Part shown: positions 18,972-27,266 of the stretch, in pieces
How positions within the stretch are numbered: position 1 is the first letter of the stretch
How the letters are laid out: every line of letters begins with the position of its first letter
Source of the DNA: Vicinamibacteraceae bacterium
GTDB lineage: Bacteria > Planctomycetota > Phycisphaerae > Phycisphaerales > UBA5793
Assembly (NCBI GenBank): GCA_011525805.1
Contig: WYBR01000013.1
Span: 1 to 64,000 of the forward strand
DNA length: 64,000 bases
Reading direction: 5' to 3'
The notes under the pieces: generated by a model
The model's input: the letters and a program-made list of their open reading frames with translations, nothing else
Database searches by the model: none
What the model was told of the DNA's origin: nothing
Position numbers and translations under genes: made by a program

Positions 18972-20483
18972 TCACGCCGGCGCCGCAACCCCGGCCACGC
19001 GGCACATCGCCGACGCCGCCTCTTCATACACCTCGACGCACTTGCGCGCTGCGCCCTCCCACGTGAGGTGGCGCAGTTCCATGGCGCCGTTGCGCTTGAG
19101 CGTGTTGCGCAGCGGCGGGTGGCGAAGGACCGCGATGATCTTGTTGGCCATCTCGTCCACGTCCCAGAAGTCCACCTTGAGCACGTGGGTGAGCGCCTCG
19201 GAGACGCCGGACTGCTTGGAGATGATGACGGGCACGTCGTGGCTCATCGCCTCGAGCGGCGCGATGCCGAACGGCTCGGAGACGCTGGGCATGACGTAGC
19301 AGTCGGCCATCTTGTACGCCCGCGCCACGTCGTTGCCGCGCAGAAAGCCGGTGAAGAGCACTTTGTGCCCGATGCCCATCTGCGCGGCGAGTTCGATCAT
19401 CCGCGTCCCCATGTCGCCCGACCCCGCCACGACGAACTTCACATCCTCGATCTTCTCGAGCACGCGCCGGGCGGCGGCGATGAAGTACTCCGGCCCCTTC
19501 TGCATCGTGATGCGGCCGAGGAAGAGCACGATCTTGTCGCTGGCGCGGATCTTCGTCGGCGCCGCCGGCCCGCCCTTCGACTCGATCCCGTTCCACACCA
19601 CGCGGATCTTCTCCGGGCTGACGTTGTAGCGGCGCATGACGATGCTGCGCGTCCAGAAACTCACCGTGATGACCCGCATGGCGCTGTGCATGCCGCGACG
19701 CTCGATCTCGTAGAGTTGCCGGTTGATGTTGTCGCCCGAGCGGTCGAACTCCGTCGAGTGAACGTGGACGACGAGGGGGATGCCCGTGAGCCGCGCGATC
19801 GCCATTCCCGCGGGGTAGGTCAGCCAGTCGTGGGCGTGGATCACGTCGTAGCGCTCGCCGCGCGTGAGCAGAACGCACAACTCGGCGTAGCGGCGCACGT
19901 CGCCGAGGAGGTCGCCGCCGTAGTCCCCGCCGGCTGCGGGCCGGTTGAGGCCAAGGAACCCGGGCGTCGCGGCCAGCGCCGCCCCCGGCGCCCCCGCGGC
20001 GCCGGCCCCCGCGCTCGTCTCGACTTCTGCGCCCGCAACCCCGCCCGCCTGCGCGATCGGGCGGTCGCGGCGCCTCAGTTCCTCGATCTGCTCGGGCGTC
20101 AGTCCCGAGCCCGTCCCATAGGACGAGGCGACGCCCGACGGCACAGCGCGGAACGTCACGTGCCGGAACTCCTCCGACACAAACTCGCTTCCCTCCGCCC
20201 ACGCCTCACGCTCGACCGCGTCCGCGGGTCGCACCGCTGCGGGATCGGCGCCGGCGCGGATCTGCCGAATGATCGGCGCCGCGCGCGCCACGTCCCGGGC
20301 CGTCACTTCTTCAGGACTAAGCAGTTTCACGTGCGAGGCGTGCGAGCAATCGACCGCCTTGGGCAGGACGAAGGTGATCTCGTGGCCGAGGGCGTCGAGC
20401 GCCTTGGTCAGGCCGTAGCACGCGGTGCCGAGTCCGCCGGCGATGAAGGGAGGGAACTCCCAGCCGAGCATCAGGATTCGCAT
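18972..20483 (-). CDS. GT4-family glycosyltransferase (glycogen-synthase-like)
   Basis: 503 residues with a GT-B fold. The N-terminal donor/acceptor start is MRILMLGWEFPPFIAGGLGT. The C-terminal half has FLGRITMQKGPEYFI, FTGFLRGNDVARAY and the E-x7-E element SEPFGIAPLEAMS. A low-complexity Ala/Gly insertion of about 80 residues separates the first strands from the rest of the N-domain. Relatives include starch/glycogen synthase-like transferases often paired with GH57 amylases; none is adjacent here. The start has only a weak GGAG about ten bases upstream. It could make glycogen or act on a cell-surface glycan; donor and acceptor are unknown. Confidence 0.85.
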   Translation of the reverse strand: MRILMLGWEFPPFIAGGLGTACYGLTKALDALGHEITFVLPKAVDCSHASHVKLLSPEEVTARDVARAAPIIRQIRAGADPAAVRPADAVEREAWAEGSEFVSEEFRHVTFRAVPSGVASSYGTGSGLTPEQIEELRRRDRPIAQAGGVAGAEVETSAGAGAAGAPGAALAATPGFLGLNRPAAGGDYGGDLLGDVRRYAELCVLLTRGERYDVIHAHDWLTYPAGMAIARLTGIPLVVHVHSTEFDRSGDNINRQLYEIERRGMHSAMRVITVSFWTRSIVMRRYNVSPEKIRVVWNGIESKGGPAAPTKIRASDKIVLFLGRITMQKGPEYFIAAARRVLEKIEDVKFVVAGSGDMGTRMIELAAQMGIGHKVLFTGFLRGNDVARAYKMADCYVMPSVSEPFGIAPLEAMSHDVPVIISKQSGVSEALTHVLKVDFWDVDEMANKIIAVLRHPPLRNTLKRNGAMELRHLTWEGAARKCVEVYEEAASAMCRVAGVAAPA

Positions 20484-20538
20484 GGCGTCTCAACTCCAGC
20501 CGCACGCGCGGCGCCGTCGGGCCGGCCGCAGCGCGCTC

Positions 20539-20994
20539 TCATCGCTCATCTTCCGCGGCCGCCACGTCCCCGAGTTCGCGAAAGCACGCTTCGTAGGCGA
20601 GCAGGCACTTGGCCGCCGCGTCGGCTGTCCGCTCCGAAAGCCCGCCTTCAATAGGCAGCGGCGAGCGAAACGTGAAGAGCCGATCCTCGCTGCGGTAGTG
20701 CTGATAGGGAAGCGCCGCTTCGAGCCCCTGCTCCGCCAGTTCCTCTTCAAGCAGTTCATCCAGTTCATCGCCGCTGTGTTCGAGGTCGGCCTCGATCGAC
20801 TCGCTCAGCCACCGGTCGGGGGTGACGAAACTCACCCACCACTTCCCTTCCGCCTGCTCGATGCGGAAGAACGCCTCGCTCGCGCAATTCTTGGCGCGGC
20901 ACTCGACGCGGCCGTCGGCCAGCCGCACGAATCCGAAGACGCCGGCCTTCTCAGCCGCGGCGCGCACCTGCGCCAGAAATCCGTCTGCGTTCAC
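20539..20994 (-). CDS. conserved-looking hypothetical protein
   Basis: 151 residues from a GTG start, chosen because GGAAGG lies six bases upstream; the open frame extends to 21123 but that part reads like intergenic DNA. It is acidic, with an N-terminal alpha/beta segment (DGFLAQVRAAAEKAGVFGFV), a Cys pair (CRAKNC), a WWVSFVTPDRW strand and a Glu-rich helix. The size and layout recall YbjN or sensory-chaperone-like folds, but this is only an impression. It lies 55 bp upstream of the GT4 gene on the same strand and is divergent from prmC. Confidence 0.6.
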   Translation of the reverse strand: MNADGFLAQVRAAAEKAGVFGFVRLADGRVECRAKNCASEAFFRIEQAEGKWWVSFVTPDRWLSESIEADLEHSGDELDELLEEELAEQGLEAALPYQHYRSEDRLFTFRSPLPIEGGLSERTADAAAKCLLAYEACFRELGDVAAAEDER

Positions 20995-21143
20995 GATCCA
21001 CCTTCCACTCAATTCGGAATCTCGGAAATCAACCTTAGTCCGACCGCCCGCGGCCCACCATGCCGCCGCGCTGCGGCCCGTGAAAGCAGGGTCAAATCCT
21101 GACAGGCGCGGGGTCGACGGCACGGGCCGCGCCGCCGCGCGAC

Positions 21144-21149
21144 TACAAT
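21144..21149 (+). promoter_or_regulatory. -10 box of a probable leaderless prmC transcript
   Basis: TACAAT ends nine bases before the TTG start of prmC, in otherwise GC-rich sequence. Transcription would begin almost at the start codon. No TTG-type -35 is visible at 17 bp. Confidence 0.4.
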
Positions 21150-21158
21150 GCCCCCGCC

Positions 21159-22064
21159 TTGACGCCCTCGACCTCTCCCGCCGCCGACGCCTGGACCACC
21201 CGCCGCCTCCTCGCCTGGATGACCGAGTTCTTCACGCGCAAGGAAGTCGATTCCCCGCGATTGTGCGCCGAACTGCTTCTCGCCCACGTGCTCGCGTGCG
21301 AGCGGCTTCGACTCTACATGGAGACCGACCGCCCCGCCGCCGCCGACGAACTCGCCCGACTGCGCTCGCTCGTCGAGCGGGCCGGCCGCCACGAGCCGAT
21401 CCAATACCTCCTCGGCGAGGCGTGGTTCTTCACCCGCGCCTTCGAGGTGACGCCCGCCACGCTCATCCCCCGCCCGAGCACGGAGACCATCGTCGAAGAG
21501 GCCGTGCAGCACTTCCGAACTGAATCGCGGCTGTACGATCCGCTCACGATCATCGACGTCGGCACGGGCAGCGGCATCCTCGCCATCACCCTCGCCGCAT
21601 CGCTTCCGGCCGCGCGCCTCATCGCCACGGACATCTCCCCGGCCGCCCTCGAAGTGGCGCAGCGCAACGCCGGCCGCCACGGCGTGGCGGACCGCATCGA
21701 GTTCGCTTCCGGCTCGCTCTTCGAGCCGCTGGCGCATCGCGAACCTCCCGTTCAGGCCGACCTGCTCGTGTCAAACCCGCCGTACATCTCAGATGCCCAG
21801 TGGGCCGAAGTGGCACGCAATGTCCGGGACTACGAGCCGGTTTCGGCCCTGCGCGCCGGCCCCGAGGGGTTGGATGTGCTCGGCCCCCTCATCGCCAGCG
21901 CCCATCGTTTCGTTCGGCCCGGCGGGCGCGTGCTGTTGGAGATCGCCGCCACGCAGGGCCCGGCCGTCGAAGCCCTCGCCGCCGCAAACCCCACCCTCGC
22001 GGCCGTGCGCATCCTCAAGGATCACGAGTCCTTCCCGCGCGTGCTCAGCGCGCATCGCGACTGA
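21159..22064 (+). CDS. prmC: peptide chain release factor N5-glutamine methyltransferase
   Basis: 301 residues, the usual PrmC length. The N-terminal helical domain (RLCAELLLAHVL) is followed by a class I SAM-methyltransferase core with VGTGSGILAITLA and the substrate motif NPPYISD. It methylates the GGQ glutamine of the release factors. The start is TTG, without a ribosome-binding site; the next ATG at 21219 would cut into the N-domain. It stands alone, convergent with the fmdB-type gene 21 bp downstream; prfA is not in the window. Confidence 0.93.
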   Translation: MTPSTSPAADAWTTRRLLAWMTEFFTRKEVDSPRLCAELLLAHVLACERLRLYMETDRPAAADELARLRSLVERAGRHEPIQYLLGEAWFFTRAFEVTPATLIPRPSTETIVEEAVQHFRTESRLYDPLTIIDVGTGSGILAITLAASLPAARLIATDISPAALEVAQRNAGRHGVADRIEFASGSLFEPLAHREPPVQADLLVSNPPYISDAQWAEVARNVRDYEPVSALRAGPEGLDVLGPLIASAHRFVRPGGRVLLEIAATQGPAVEALAAANPTLAAVRILKDHESFPRVLSAHRD

Positions 22065-22085
22065 TCAATCCGTTCGCGAGTCGGA

Positions 22086-22439
22086 CTACTTCTTCGGCTT
22101 GCTCTCCGGGGTCGAGGCGCACGGGCCCGGGCCGCCGCACGCGCAGGAGTTGGGCTTGGTGTCGCCGCCCTTCTCGCCGGCCTTTGGGCCGCTCTTCTCG
22201 CCGGCCTTGTCGCCCGCGGGCTTGCTCTCCGCCTCGGCGGCTTTCTTGTATCCCTCCGATCGATAGTCGGTCTGGTAGAAGCCGCTGCCCTTGAAGATCA
22301 CGCCGGCGCCCGTGCCGATGAGGCGCTCAAGTTTCGGCTTGCCGCACTTGGGGCACTTGCGCTTTACCGGATCGTTCATCGACTGGAAGAGTTCGAACTG
22401 GTGCTCGCAGGCTCGGCAGATGTAATCGTACGTCGGCAT
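22086..22439 (-). CDS. FmdB-family zinc-ribbon protein
   Basis: 117 residues. The N-terminus MPTYDYICRACEHQFELFQS and CPKCGKPKLERLIG form the four-Cys ribbon that defines the FmdB family. GSGFYQTDYRS and a low-complexity Lys/Gly/Ala stretch follow, ending in a second Cys cluster (CACGGPGPC). The role of the family is poorly known; it may be regulatory. It is the last gene of the dnaJ-grpE run, 27 bp after grpE, so it is likely co-expressed with the chaperones. Confidence 0.85.
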   Translation of the reverse strand: MPTYDYICRACEHQFELFQSMNDPVKRKCPKCGKPKLERLIGTGAGVIFKGSGFYQTDYRSEGYKKAAEAESKPAGDKAGEKSGPKAGEKGGDTKPNSCACGGPGPCASTPESKPKK

Positions 22440-22466
22440 GGCGGATTCCAGAGTCCTTTCGTGAAG

Positions 22467-23003
22467 TCATTCCGCGGCGCGGGCGAGCGTCACCTTGGCG
22501 GGGCGGATGATGATCTGCCCGAGGGCGTATCCGGCCTTGAAGACCTGCGCGACGTGATCGGGTGCGACGTCGGGCGCATCGACGTGCATGAGCGCCTCAT
22601 GTCGGTTGGGGTCGAATTCGTCGCCGGGCCTGGGCTCGATGCGGCTCACGCCGTGGCCCGCGAGCGCCTTGAGCATCTCGTCGCGCACCATCTTCACGCC
22701 TTGCTGAATGGCGCGGGCGGCGTCCTGGTTCGCCTCCTGCTCCAGAACGAGATCGAGATTCTCGAGGGCCGGCACGAGGTCGCGCACCACGTCCGCCTTG
22801 GCCCGCAGCCGCGCCGCTTCTTCATTCGCGTACGCCCGCCGCTGGAAGTTCTGAAAATCCGCCAGCGCCCGCTGATACCTGGCGAGGGCCTCATCGCGCT
22901 CGCTTGTGAGGCGTTCGATCTCCGCGGGAACCTGCGCCTGCGGCGCCGCGCCCTCGTCGATCGACTCGTCAACGTCGTTGTCGTGAGTATCCCGTTCGGT
23001 CAT
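22467..23003 (-). CDS. grpE: nucleotide exchange factor GrpE
   Basis: 178 residues. An acidic N-terminus is followed by a long helical dimerisation segment and the conserved C-terminal beta-domain (VSRIEPRPGDEFDPNRHEAL, YALGQIIIRPAKVTLA). GrpE releases ADP from DnaK. It begins three bases after the dnaJ stop, so translation is probably coupled. dnaK itself is not in the window. Confidence 0.95.
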   Translation of the reverse strand: MTERDTHDNDVDESIDEGAAPQAQVPAEIERLTSERDEALARYQRALADFQNFQRRAYANEEAARLRAKADVVRDLVPALENLDLVLEQEANQDAARAIQQGVKMVRDEMLKALAGHGVSRIEPRPGDEFDPNRHEALMHVDAPDVAPDHVAQVFKAGYALGQIIIRPAKVTLARAAE

Positions 23004-23006
23004 GGC

Positions 23007-24164
23007 TCAATCGTCCTTGCCTCCGAGGAAGTCCCGGATGCGGTTCCAGAACCCCTGCGTCTCGGGAAGGACCGAGTGGTCCTCCGTCTCGGCGTATTCG
23101 CGCAGGAGCGTCTCCTGTTTCGCGGTGAGTTTCTGCGGAATCTCGATGCTGATGAGTACAAGCAGGTCGCCGCGGCGTCCGCTGCGCAGGTTCGGCAGGC
23201 CCTTGCCGCCGACCTTGATGATGCGCCCGTGCTGCGTGCCGCGCGGGATGTTCAGTTCGTGCTCGCCGTCGAGGGTGGGGATGTTGACCTTCGCCCCGAG
23301 CGCGGCCTGGGTGAAACTGATGGGCACGCGCATGGTGAGGTTGTCGCCGTCGCGCTCGAAGAGTTGGTGCGCTGCGACGCGGATCACGACGTGGAGATCG
23401 CCGCGAATTCCCTGCCCGCCCGGCGCCGCTTCGGGCGGAGGAGGCTCGCCTTCGCCGCGGATCGCCACAGCCTGTCCAGCGCGGATGCCCGGAGGAATCT
23501 TGACATCGAGCCGGCGCCGCTTCGGAACGCGCCCCTGTCCGCGGCAGGTCTCGCACGGGTCGGTGATGACTGATCCCTGTCCGCGGCATGCCGGGCAGGT
23601 GGTGACCATGCGGAACATGCCGCCGAGTCCGGACTGCGCCACCTGGCCATGCCCGCCGCACGTCTGACATGGCGAGCGCGAGGTGCCGGGCCGGGCGCCT
23701 TCGCCGTGGCAGGCGTCACAGACGTCCAGGCGGGTGAAATCGACCTCGGCGGTGGTGCCGGCGAGGACTTCCTCGAGAGTGATCTCGACCTGGGTTTCAA
23801 GGTCGTAGCCGCGGGCGACGCCCTGGCGTCTTCGTCCGCCGCGTCCGCCGCCGCCGAATCCGCCGCCGAAGATCTCGTCGAACATCGAGAAGATGTCCTG
23901 CGGGTCCATGGAGCGGAAGTCATGCCCCGGCGTGCCGCGCAGGCCGGCGTGGCCGTACTGGTCGTACATCTTGCGGCGGCCGTCGTCGCTGAGGACTTCG
24001 TAGGCCTCCGCCGCCTCCTTGAAGCGCGTCTCCGCCTCGGCGTCGCCGGGGTTGCGGTCGGGATGGAACTTCATCGCCAGGCGGCGATAGGAGCGCTTGA
24101 TCTCGTCGGCGCTGGCGGTGCGCTCCACCCCGAGGACCTCGTAATAGTCGCGCGTCGTGGCCAT
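23007..24164 (-). CDS. dnaJ: type I chaperone DnaJ
   Basis: 385 residues. The J-domain carries the HPD motif ([11 protein letters not shown]). A Gly/Phe/Arg-rich linker is followed by four zinc-binding repeats, [24 protein letters not shown] and CETCRGQG, and the C-terminal substrate-binding domain. It delivers unfolded proteins to DnaK and stimulates its ATPase. It lies 91 bp downstream of groEL2, from which it is separated by a strong hairpin, so it probably has its own or a read-through transcript, then runs into grpE and the fmdB-type gene. Confidence 0.96.
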   Translation of the reverse strand: MATTRDYYEVLGVERTASADEIKRSYRRLAMKFHPDRNPGDAEAETRFKEAAEAYEVLSDDGRRKMYDQYGHAGLRGTPGHDFRSMDPQDIFSMFDEIFGGGFGGGGRGGRRRQGVARGYDLETQVEITLEEVLAGTTAEVDFTRLDVCDACHGEGARPGTSRSPCQTCGGHGQVAQSGLGGMFRMVTTCPACRGQGSVITDPCETCRGQGRVPKRRRLDVKIPPGIRAGQAVAIRGEGEPPPPEAAPGGQGIRGDLHVVIRVAAHQLFERDGDNLTMRVPISFTQAALGAKVNIPTLDGEHELNIPRGTQHGRIIKVGGKGLPNLRSGRRGDLLVLISIEIPQKLTAKQETLLREYAETEDHSVLPETQGFWNRIRDFLGGKDD

Positions 24165-24191
24165 GAACGGCTCCCGGCCGGTTCGTCAATG

Positions 24192-24226
24192 AAAGCCCAC
24201 GGGCGCGTTTCGGCGCTCCGTGGGCG
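24192..24226 (-). terminator. intrinsic terminator after groEL2
   Basis: On the minus strand, GCCCACGG (24218-24225 side) pairs with CCGTGGGC (24195-24202 side), extended by an inner GCGC/GCGC pairing with a small bulge and a CGAAAC loop. It is followed by TTTCATT. It lies in the 91-bp gap between groEL2 and dnaJ. Confidence 0.65.
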
Positions 24227-24255
24227 CTGGTCGATTCAGCACGGCGGCGCCTGGA

Positions 24256-25869
24256 TCACGCCACGGCGCCCTGCGCCGGCTCCGCCTCGTCCTTGATCTC
24301 GGCGACGAGCACATCGGTCGTCAGCATCAGGCCCGCGACCGACGCCGCGTTCTGCAGTGCCGTGCGCACCACGAGCGCCGGATCGATGATGCCGGCCTTG
24401 ACGAGATCGGTGAACTCTCCGGTCGCCGCGTTGAAGCCCAGGTGCCCCTTGCCCTCGCGGACTTTCTCGACGACGACGTCGCCGTCTTCGCCGGCGTTCT
24501 CGGCGATCTGGTGGGCCGGCGCCTCGAGCGCGGCGGCGACGATGTCGTAGCCGAACTTCTGATCGCCCCTGGCCTTCTTGCGGCCCTCGTTGACGGCGTC
24601 GATGGCGCGGATGAGGGCGACGCCTCCGCCGGCGACGAACCCCTCCTTCGCGGCGGCCCGCGTCGCGTGCAGGGCGTCCTTCACCCGGTCCTTGCGCTCC
24701 TTCATGGCCGTCTCCGTCGCGGCGCCGACGTTGATGATCGCCACGCCGCTGGTCAGTTTCGCCAGGCGCTCCATCAGCTTCTCGCGGTCGTAGTCGCTCG
24801 TCGAGCGGTCATACTGGGCGCGGATCTGCTCGGCCCGGGCCTGGATGTCCTTCTTCTTTCCGGCGCCCTGCACGATCGTCGTGTTGTCCTTGTCCACGAC
24901 GATCTTCTTGGCGGCGCCGAGGTCGGCCAGTTCGATCGATTCGAGACTGCGGCCGAGGTCTTCGGAGAAGAACGTCCCGCCGGTGAGCACGGCGATGTCG
25001 CCGAGCATCGCCTTGCGCCGATCGCCAAAGCCCGGCGCCTTGACGGCACATATGCGCAGCGCGCCGCGCAGGCGGTTGACCACCAGCGCCGCCAGCGCCT
25101 CGTTCTCCACATCTTCGGCGATGATGAGCAGCGGCTTGCCGGCGCCCGCGACCTTGTTGAGCAGCGGCAGGAGGTCGGCGAGGTTGCTGATTTTCTTCTC
25201 GTGGATCAGGATTGAGACATCTTCGAGGATGCACTCCGCCGTGGCCGGATCGGTCATGAAGTAGGGGCTGAGGTAGCCCTTGTCGAACTGCATGCCCTCG
25301 ACGTACTCGAGGGTGGTCTCGGAGGTCTTGCCTTCTTCGACTTCGACGACGCCTTCGGCGCCGACCTTGTCGATCGCCTCGGCGATGAGTTTGCCGATCT
25401 CGCGATCGTGGTTGGCGGAGACGGTGGCGACTTTTTCATAGTCGTCGCGTCCCTTGCACTTGATGGCCATGCCTTCGACGGCGGCGCAAGCGGCCTCGGC
25501 CGCCGCGGTGATGCCGCGCTGGAGTTCGACGGCGTTGTGCCCGGCCGCGACGTAGCGCAGCCCCTGGCCGTAGATCGCCTCGGCAAGCACGGTCGCGGCC
25601 GTGGTGCCGTCGCCGGCTTTGTCGGCCGTCTTCTTGGCGACTTGCATGACCAGCTTGGCGCCCATGTTCTCGAACGCCTCGGGCAGGTCGATTTCCTTGG
25701 CGACGCTCACGCCGTCCTTGGTCACGCTCGGCCCGCCGTAGGACTTCTGAATGAGGACGTTGCGCCCGACGGGGCCCATCGTCACGCGCACGGCATCGGC
25801 GAGCCGGGTCAGCCCCTTGCGGATCTCGACCTGCGCTTCGTTGCCGAACATCATCTGCTTGGTGGACAT
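24256..25869 (-). CDS. groEL2: chaperonin GroEL, second copy (no GGM tail)
   Basis: 537 residues. The ATP-site motifs are intact ([24 protein letters not shown]). The sequence diverges clearly from the other GroEL here, with a Met-rich N-terminus ([13 protein letters not shown]) and a C-terminus ending PAQGAVA. It lacks the Gly-Gly-Met repeat tail that lines the folding chamber. It directly follows groES (54 bp), so it is the copy that shares a message with its co-chaperonin. The divergence suggests a specialised client set, as with multiple chaperonins in other bacteria; which clients is unknown. Confidence 0.95.
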   Translation of the reverse strand: MSTKQMMFGNEAQVEIRKGLTRLADAVRVTMGPVGRNVLIQKSYGGPSVTKDGVSVAKEIDLPEAFENMGAKLVMQVAKKTADKAGDGTTAATVLAEAIYGQGLRYVAAGHNAVELQRGITAAAEAACAAVEGMAIKCKGRDDYEKVATVSANHDREIGKLIAEAIDKVGAEGVVEVEEGKTSETTLEYVEGMQFDKGYLSPYFMTDPATAECILEDVSILIHEKKISNLADLLPLLNKVAGAGKPLLIIAEDVENEALAALVVNRLRGALRICAVKAPGFGDRRKAMLGDIAVLTGGTFFSEDLGRSLESIELADLGAAKKIVVDKDNTTIVQGAGKKKDIQARAEQIRAQYDRSTSDYDREKLMERLAKLTSGVAIINVGAATETAMKERKDRVKDALHATRAAAKEGFVAGGGVALIRAIDAVNEGRKKARGDQKFGYDIVAAALEAPAHQIAENAGEDGDVVVEKVREGKGHLGFNAATGEFTDLVKAGIIDPALVVRTALQNAASVAGLMLTTDVLVAEIKDEAEPAQGAVA

Positions 25870-25923
25870 GTTGATTGCTCTCGCTTGGAATGGTGGTGTT
25901 GCGGGCGGCCGGCTCGCGGCGGA

Positions 25924-26214
25924 TTACTTCTCGATCACGCCGAGCAGGTCGCTCTCTTCGAGGATGACGTGCTTGACGCCCTTGATCTCGATCTCGCTGC
26001 CCGAGTACTTGCCATAGACGACCGTCTCGCCCTTCTTCACGGCGATCGGGGAGCGCTTGCCGTCCTTGAGCAGACGGCCGGGGCCGGTGGCGACGACGGT
26101 GCCCTGCTGCGGCTTCTCCTTCGCGCCCTGAGGCAGGTACAGACCCGAAGCGGTCTTCTCCTCGGGATCGCTCGGCTTGACGAGCACGCGGTCATCGAGA
26201 GGCTTGATCTGCAT
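25924..26214 (-). CDS. groES: co-chaperonin GroES
   Basis: 96 residues. The typical start IKPLDDRVLVKPSDPEEKT, the mobile loop (TASGLYLPQGAKEKP) and the C-terminal GSEIEIKGVKHVIL are all present. It caps the GroEL ring. Its ribosome site, AGAAGGAG, lies inside the last codons of the upstream 161-residue gene, whose stop is three bases before this ATG, so expression is probably coupled to that gene. Confidence 0.96.
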   Translation of the reverse strand: MQIKPLDDRVLVKPSDPEEKTASGLYLPQGAKEKPQQGTVVATGPGRLLKDGKRSPIAVKKGETVVYGKYSGSEIEIKGVKHVILEESDLLGVIEK

Positions 26215-26217
26215 GGC

Positions 26218-26703
26218 TTATGACTCCTTCTCTAGTCGGCTTTCGGGGTGAGTGGTTGATGCAAGTGAGGCGCGGCCTCGAATCTGCGTCGCGAATCCAA
26301 ATGGCGGACGATCTTCCTTCTCCGGCACGTCCACCAGTTCAATCTTGAAAACATCCTCCGGGCGAACGGAAAGGGCGATGTGGCGCTTGCGCGAGTCCTG
26401 GCCGATGAAGTGCATGCACACGATCTCGAGCGTCCCGTCGGCGTGCTGCGCCACCCGCTTGCCGTGGCCGGAGATGAGGTACTCCGACCCGTCGCGCAAG
26501 GTGAGCCGGAGGACGAGCATCTTGCACTTCTCCGGCGTGTCGCACAGTTCGCGGGCGAGATCGGTGAAGAGCAGTTCGATCTCCTCGGCCCAGTCGATCT
26601 GGCCGGGCAGAAGCATGACCGCCTGATCCGCGGCGGCTTTGCGGCGCTTCACCGTCTGGCGCGGCGCCTTCTTCTTCGATTTTGCCTTTCCGCTTCGGGG
26701 CAT
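26218..26703 (-). CDS. hypothetical protein upstream of groES
   Basis: 161 residues. A very basic N-terminus (SGKAKSKKKAPRQTVKRRK) is followed by a compact domain with PGQIDWAEEIELLFTDLA, LRLTLRDGSEYLISGHGK and HIALSVRPEDVFKIELVDVP. No family was recognised. The 3' end overlaps the groES ribosome site, and the gene follows the toxin-antitoxin pair by 15 bp, so it sits inside the chaperonin operon. The basic tail suggests nucleic-acid or acidic-partner binding; this is inference only. Confidence 0.65.
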   Translation of the reverse strand: MPRSGKAKSKKKAPRQTVKRRKAAADQAVMLLPGQIDWAEEIELLFTDLARELCDTPEKCKMLVLRLTLRDGSEYLISGHGKRVAQHADGTLEIVCMHFIGQDSRKRHIALSVRPEDVFKIELVDVPEKEDRPPFGFATQIRGRASLASTTHPESRLEKES

Positions 26704-26718
26704 GAACTCCTTTCAACT

Positions 26719-26940
26719 TCAGGCACTTCGCTTGCGGCCGGTGCGTTGGGCAATGAGCCGCTCCACCTCTTCCACAAGTTCGTTCGGCACTCGGACAAGC
26801 GATACCCTGCTGTTCTCGATGGCCGCGTCCGCCTCGTCGATCGCCTCGGCCTCGCTCTGCCGGTCGTAGTGAGCGATGACTGACTCGACGCGCTTGCGAG
26901 TCCACTTGCGCGGGTACTTGTTCGGATCCTTCTTCTTCAT
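26719..26940 (-). CDS. putative antitoxin of a BrnT-like pair
   Basis: 73 residues. It starts MKKKDPNKYPRKWTRKRVES, followed by an acidic helix (SEAEAIDEADAAIENS) and a C-terminal VRVPNELVEEVERLIAQR element. Small proteins with the YP-x-W-x3-RV and PNELVxxVxxLI pattern are found as antitoxins beside DUF4258/BrnT-type toxins. Its ATG overlaps the toxin stop by four bases. The low GC and the position between groEL1 and the groES unit suggest later insertion. Confidence 0.6.
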   Translation of the reverse strand: MKKKDPNKYPRKWTRKRVESVIAHYDRQSEAEAIDEADAAIENSRVSLVRVPNELVEEVERLIAQRTGRKRSA

Positions 26941-27239
26941 GCTGGCGGTCCTCCCTGCTTGCCCTGTCGTCTAATCCGACGCCTGTAGGCGCGTAGTTCG
27001 TTCCCCTTCAGCGCGTAGGCGGTAATTACAAAGAGGGATGAACTCCTCACCGACCGCGTGTAGATCACCTTGAGATATCGTCCCGCTTGAGTTTGGCCGA
27101 TCGCAACTCTCGCTCCGCCATAGCCAGCGTAATCCTGACCGGGTTGTTCGAGCACCTGCCGCACTTCTCGAGTCGAAACTCCATGAAATTCGATGTGGGG
27201 TCGGTCAGTCTCGGGCTCGATATAGAAGCGAATCTCCAT
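26937..27239 (-). CDS. putative BrnT/DUF4258-like toxin
   Basis: 100 residues. HIEFHGVSTREVRQVLEQP, ARVAIGQTQAGRYLKVIYT and LFVITAYALKGNELRAYRRR match the layout of BrnT/RelE-fold ribonuclease toxins: an N-terminal helix before a four-stranded sheet ending in AY-x-(4-7)-YRRR. It would cleave mRNA and be held in check by the next gene. It begins 27 bp after groEL1 on the same strand. Base composition is lower in GC than its neighbours. Confidence 0.6.
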   Translation of the reverse strand: MEIRFYIEPETDRPHIEFHGVSTREVRQVLEQPGQDYAGYGGARVAIGQTQAGRYLKVIYTRSVRSSSLFVITAYALKGNELRAYRRRIRRQGKQGGPPA

Positions 27240-27266
27240 CGAAGGCCTTTCGGGAGAAGCGTCTGA

